34,058 nucleotides of DNA from Thermoproteus sp. CP80 (GTDB lineage Archaea > Thermoproteota > Thermoprotei > Thermoproteales > Thermoproteaceae): positions 1 to 34,058 of the forward strand of contig NZ_LCWM02000020.1 of the NCBI RefSeq assembly GCF_002077075.2, written 5' to 3'. The position numbers and the translations under genes are program-made. The stretch's first letter is position 1. Each line of letters opens with the position of its first letter. Shown piece after piece: positions 30,780-34,058 of this stretch. The notes under the pieces are model-generated. The model made no database searches and was not told the origin of the DNA. It saw only the letters and a list, made by a program, of their open reading frames with translations.

Positions 30780-30859
30780 ATCAAAACTTTTAATTTAGTA
30801 GTTTCATTATGAGAGTAGTTGTCTGAAATTTTTATTAATCCCGGCAACAACACCAATTG
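30780..30859 (+). promoter_or_regulatory. AT-rich segment and TATA box before orc1/cdc6
   Basis: This 80-nt stretch is strongly A/T compared with its surroundings. tttttattaa (30829-30838) is at the leaderless distance from ATG 30860. An AT-rich tract next to an orc1/cdc6 gene is also a typical unwinding region of archaeal origins, but no clear origin recognition box was identified. Confidence 0.45.
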
Positions 30860-32017
30860 ATGAGGATCATAGTCAAGGGCGAGGCCTTCAGCCCCGACTT
30901 CATACCGCCGAGCCTGCCGCATAGAGAGGAGCAGCTGAGGCAACTATCTGCATATATGCGCAATTTCCTTGACAGGCCCGGCTCCTTCTACCCCAGAGCG
31001 GTCTTAGTGGGCAGACAGGGGAGCGGCAAGACCGTAACATTGAGGTCTTTTGGAGGCTCGGTGAGACCGCCCGTCAAGTTCGCCTACGTTTCTTGTTTTA
31101 TCAACAGGACCTTCACGGCGATAGTGAGCAGTCTAGCGCAGCAGCTAGGCATAGTGGTGCCCAAGAGGGGGCTCAGCAGAGATGAGCTGGTTAATGTATT
31201 CCTGGAGCAGATGAGGGACAAGGATCTGTTCGCCGTGGTGGCGCTCGACGATGTGTTCAACTTGACGCCGGACGCCATCTCGATCTTCATCAGAATGGGC
31301 CTCGAGACCGATAGGCTGGGCACGCACAGATTCGGGCTGATCCTAGTCAGCCACACGCCCGACTTCATAGACGCATTGGATCCCTCGACCCGCGGGATCT
31401 TGGGCAAACCCATAGTGAGGTTCCCGCCGTACACAAGGGACCAGGTCTTCGATATATTGAGGCAGAGGGCCGAGATAGCTCTCGCGTCGGGGTCGTACGA
31501 CGAGGAGATCCTGAACATGATAGCGGATATAACAGGCGCCGAGGACGGGGCGGAGGACAGAGGCGACGCCAGAGTCGCGCTCGACATACTCTATAGAGCT
31601 GCCAACAACGCCGAGAACGACGGCGTGAGCAGAATAACGCCTGAACACGTCAGAAGGGCCAGCAAGGAGGTGCTAGTGGGAGTCTCGTCGGACATCTTGA
31701 GGGGCCTCCCACTACACGCGAAGCTGCTGCTACTGGCAATAGTGAGGGCGTTGAGGAGTGGAAGGCCCTACGTCATCTTCGGCGAGGTGGAGGAGATGTA
31801 TAGAATGATATGCGAGGAGTTCGGACAAAAGCCCAGGACGCACAGCCAGCTCTGGGCCTATCTCGGCGAGCTGAAAAACAAGGGCATAATCGAGACGCGG
31901 CTCAATAAGAAGGGGGAGGGACTGCGCGGCAGAACCACGCTTATCTCGATAGGCACGGAGCCGTTAGACGCGCTGGAGAAAGCCATCACGTCCATGGCCG
32001 TCGAGGAGCTACGGTGA
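30860..32017 (+). CDS. cdc6: Orc1/Cdc6 replication initiator
   Basis: The 385-residue AAA+ protein binds origins and helps load the MCM helicase. Walker A is GRQGSGKT (residues 51-58), Walker B FAVVALDDVF (125-134), sensor 1 lies near LILVSHTPDF (160-169), and sensor 2 in DARVALDILYRAANNA. A C-terminal winged helix follows (about 285-375, HAKLLLLAIVRAL and QLWAYLGELKNKGIIETRL). Walker B reads DD where Orc1/Cdc6 usually has DE, and the usual SN sensor-1 pair reads SH, so ATP hydrolysis may be weak. The ATG was chosen by TATA spacing. An HTH gene follows with overlap. Confidence 0.92.
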   Translation: MRIIVKGEAFSPDFIPPSLPHREEQLRQLSAYMRNFLDRPGSFYPRAVLVGRQGSGKTVTLRSFGGSVRPPVKFAYVSCFINRTFTAIVSSLAQQLGIVVPKRGLSRDELVNVFLEQMRDKDLFAVVALDDVFNLTPDAISIFIRMGLETDRLGTHRFGLILVSHTPDFIDALDPSTRGILGKPIVRFPPYTRDQVFDILRQRAEIALASGSYDEEILNMIADITGAEDGAEDRGDARVALDILYRAANNAENDGVSRITPEHVRRASKEVLVGVSSDILRGLPLHAKLLLLAIVRALRSGRPYVIFGEVEEMYRMICEEFGQKPRTHSQLWAYLGELKNKGIIETRLNKKGEGLRGRTTLISIGTEPLDALEKAITSMAVEELR

Positions 32018-32277
32018 TGGATGTGGACTTCGTGCTGGGGGCTAGATCGCGCATAAGGATAATCCGGGAGCTATATAGAGCGTCCGAGTTGAATACGACG
32101 GATCTAGCCAGGAGGCTGGGCATAAACTACAGCCTGCTGGAGGAACACCTAGAGATACTCAAGGAGGCGGGCATCGTCGAGGAGCACCGAATAGGGCGCA
32201 TCAGACTGGTCTCTCTGAGGAGGGAGCCGGAGATTCTACAGCTAGCTAAGATACTAACAGAATTAGCCGCTAAATAA
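32017..32277 (+). CDS. small winged-HTH protein (ArsR-like)
   Basis: The 86-residue protein is almost entirely a winged helix: SRIRIIRELYRASELNTTDLARRLGINYSLLEEHLEILKEAGIV split across about residues 11-54 is an ArsR-type HTH, followed by a wing (EEHRIGRIRLVSL) and a short C-terminal helix. No metal-binding cysteines are present. The ATG overlaps the cdc6 stop (TGATG), so it is cotranslated with the initiator and may regulate it. Its last 15 nt overlap the opposite-strand rfcL gene. Confidence 0.8.
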   Translation: MDVDFVLGARSRIRIIRELYRASELNTTDLARRLGINYSLLEEHLEILKEAGIVEEHRIGRIRLVSLRREPEILQLAKILTELAAK

Positions 32278-33531
32278 AGTTTTTATATCCGTCATAGATA
32301 TAGATAGATATCTGCTTATTTTATCTAATATTCTTTCATCTTTTTTAGAAAGAAACAGCAGTACGTTGAGCAATTCCGAGGAGACGTAGCCCGTAGATAC
32401 GTGGAGCTCTTGAGATAGGCGCTGGACGATCAGCTCCCGCCTCCTCCTGGCCTCCCTAGAGCGAGCCAGCATCAGGATGCGTTGAGGGAATTGATATCTA
32501 AAGAACCTGGGCAATCTGGGCTTCCCCGGTACGAGCGCTACGCCCGCCAACATGATCTCGGTCATATACGGCATAAGCTCCCACTCGCCCGTCTTCTTGA
32601 TCCTAGCCAATACTACGTCGGCTTTGCTTAATCTGTCGAGGGCTGTGGCAGCTACCGAGGGGTCCCTGTAGACCTTTGGTATGTTTTCGGAAGCCCAGGC
32701 GAAGAACTGCTCCCAGTCGAAGGACGGCATGAAGGATATCGACCTCGCGTCGTCGAACCAATTAGCCCTAAAGACTCTGTCAAGTACCTCGAACATGGAG
32801 AGCTGCGGATTCCTCTCGCCAACCCTTTTTATGTCGTCGACGGTCAGCACGTTCTTGCCCCCCGCGAAGAGCTGTAGGTCGTTTATGGCGGCTCTGAGGT
32901 CTCCGTCGGACGATCGCGCCAGCGCGCGCAGGGCGTCCTCCTCGCACTTTATCTTCTCAGAGCCACATATCCTCCTCAACACCTCCACCGCGTCGTCCTC
33001 GGCGAGCCTTCTAAGGCTCACCACGAGGCTTATATCCCTCAGCTGCCGGAGCCTTTGATCCCACGGATTGTTTGCCGTCATCACTATGGGCACCCTCGCC
33101 GTCTCTATCAGATCTATTATCGAGTCGAGACCGCCTAGATCCTCCTTGGGGTTCAATCCGTCCACCTCGTCGAAAAGGACAAGCCTCCCGGCGTATCCGA
33201 ACAGAGATCCCTCCCTCAATCCCCGGCCCACCACCTCCTTTATCCTCTCAGCAGTTCTCACATCGCTGGCGTTAAGCTCCACCAGCTCGTAGTTTATCTC
33301 GTTGGCCAACGCGTGAACCAACGTGGTCTTCCCAACGCCTGGCGGTCCCGCCAGCAGGACCGCCCTCGCCTCAGACACCTTCTTGTCCTTGCTCTTAGCC
33401 CAAGCCCTGCAGAACTGCTCCGGCGCCTTGAACCTAGCGCATATCCAAGATGCGAGCGCGTATTTCGCCTCCTCCTGGTCTACGACGTCCCTAAACGTGC
33501 GAGGGCGATATTTCTCGACCCAAGGTAGCAT
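32263..33531 (-). CDS. rfcL: replication factor C large subunit
   Basis: The 422-residue clamp-loader subunit opens PCNA with RFC small subunits. It begins [20 protein letters not shown] (RFC box II), has Walker A AGPPGVGKTTL (61-71), the ELVELNASDVRT box, Walker B LVLFDEVDGL (about 116-125) and sensor 1 MTANNPWD, followed by the lid and collar helices. The C terminus (ISMTDIKTLFSG) lacks the glutamine of a canonical PCNA-interacting motif, though DIKTLF is similar. The ATG overlaps the rfcS stop by 1 nt (TGATG). Confidence 0.94.
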   Translation of the reverse strand: MLPWVEKYRPRTFRDVVDQEEAKYALASWICARFKAPEQFCRAWAKSKDKKVSEARAVLLAGPPGVGKTTLVHALANEINYELVELNASDVRTAERIKEVVGRGLREGSLFGYAGRLVLFDEVDGLNPKEDLGGLDSIIDLIETARVPIVMTANNPWDQRLRQLRDISLVVSLRRLAEDDAVEVLRRICGSEKIKCEEDALRALARSSDGDLRAAINDLQLFAGGKNVLTVDDIKRVGERNPQLSMFEVLDRVFRANWFDDARSISFMPSFDWEQFFAWASENIPKVYRDPSVAATALDRLSKADVVLARIKKTGEWELMPYMTEIMLAGVALVPGKPRLPRFFRYQFPQRILMLARSREARRRRELIVQRLSQELHVSTGYVSSELLNVLLFLSKKDERILDKISRYLSISMTDIKTLFSG

Positions 33532-34058
33532 CACCTCTTCTTTGCCGTCGCCTTGCCCCGCGAGCCTATGGCGGCGAGCTTGACCAACATGTAGGTAAGT
33601 TGCAGCTCCTCATCGGAGCCCTCGGCCAGTCTGTAGTCCACGTCGGACAGAAGTTCGGCCACGGCGACCTTGGTCTCCTCGTCGAGTTGCGCCCTCGGCA
33701 ACTCCCTCTGTAGGGCCCTCAAGAAGTCGACGCCGGCAATACCCTTAACATACATCAAGCCGCGCAACTTCTCCCTAGCCTTCTCGACGTCGCCGGAGAG
33801 AGCCGTGTTGAAGACGTCCAAGATCTCGCTCGGACGCGCGGCCGACGCCACGGCCGCCACGCTCTCCTTGTCCACGGCCTGGCCGGCCGCTGCGGCCATC
33901 TGGAGCAGATTTATGGCCCTCCTCATGTCGCCCTGCGATATCTCGTATATGGCGTCCACGCCGTCCTCTGTGAGCGTTATCCCCTCCTGCTTGGCTATAT
34001 ACATGAGCCTGCTAGCCATCAACTCCTTAGGCATCGGAGGGAACCTGAATACGGCGCA
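33531..34058 (-). CDS. rfcS: replication factor C small subunit, 3' part
   Basis: The last 176 codons of the RFC small subunit are present; the 5' part with Walker A and B lies beyond the right edge. The visible part begins [18 protein letters not shown] (just after the SRC arginine-finger motif), continues [17 protein letters not shown] (sensor 2 region), and covers the collar domain [22 protein letters not shown] split around residues 115-140. It ends in a short basic tail ([11 protein letters not shown]). It is cotranscribed with rfcL. Confidence 0.93.
   Translation of the reverse strand, partial: CAVFRFPPMPKELMASRLMYIAKQEGITLTEDGVDAIYEISQGDMRRAINLLQMAAAAGQAVDKESVAAVASAARPSEILDVFNTALSGDVEKAREKLRGLMYVKGIAGVDFLRALQRELPRAQLDEETKVAVAELLSDVDYRLAEGSDEELQLTYMLVKLAAIGSRGKATAKKR

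Noticed and set aside
30541-30860. Known RNA classes (5S, SRP, RNase P, tRNA) upstream of cdc6
   Set aside because: None of the conserved sequence blocks I know for these RNAs are visible; kept as an unclassified structured candidate.

Overview
The window looks like the chromosome of a hyperthermophilic crenarchaeon of the Thermoproteales, most likely Thermoproteus or Pyrobaculum. The evidence is archaeal ribosomal proteins (S14, S8, L32e, L19e, L18), archaeal replication proteins (Orc1/Cdc6, RFC large and small subunits), archaeal-type PEP carboxylase, PaREP2-family genes known from Pyrobaculum/Thermoproteus, and a ThermoDBP-like single-stranded-DNA-binding protein. The DNA is GC-rich. Many genes have a TATA-like AT block about 26 nt before the start codon, which fits leaderless transcription. 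I used that spacing to choose several starts.

Layout. 1-3430 is an accessory patch: an intact PaREP2b gene on the minus strand, a TFB-like single-cyclin protein plus an unknown partner on the plus strand, and a frameshifted PaREP2b remnant. 3460-7600 holds two ribosomal-protein blocks (S14-S8 and L32e-L19e-L18) split by a DUF429 protein, a solitary serine recombinase and a purine-type phosphoribosyltransferase. 7670-11410 carries a sulfide:quinone-reductase-like flavoprotein with DUF1641, then an overlapping THEP1-PadR-AIR-synthase-like operon. 11460-16840 carries a peroxiredoxin, a CinA-like protein, PEP carboxylase, a DMT exporter and an NCS2 purine permease. 16841-19724 is a second accessory patch: a tiny ORF, a PaREP2/LAGLIDADG-like gene, a ~190-bp imperfect inverted repeat, short degenerate repeats and decayed ORFs.

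19725-25587 is a cobamide nucleotide-loop and salvage cluster: a CobY guanylyltransferase fused to a ParB/SerK-like kinase domain, CobA, CobT, CbiZ, a single-cysteine FAD oxidoreductase, a CobD-type threonine-phosphate decarboxylase and CobS. The fusion could supply the threonine kinase step that CobD needs. Next come a thiamine-binding DUF77 protein, the ThermoDBP-like protein, and a leftward trpE-trpG-trpC operon divergent from a small THUMP-like gene. A leftward Cgi121-like/NfeD/methyltransferase operon follows. The right end is a replication block: a non-coding region rich in nested inverted repeats, orc1/cdc6, a small HTH gene, rfcL and the 3' part of rfcS.

Notable global features are three divergent gene pairs whose start codons are 43-45 nt apart around one AT block, and many convergent pairs with overlapping 3' ends. 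No tRNA, rRNA or CRISPR array was recognised.
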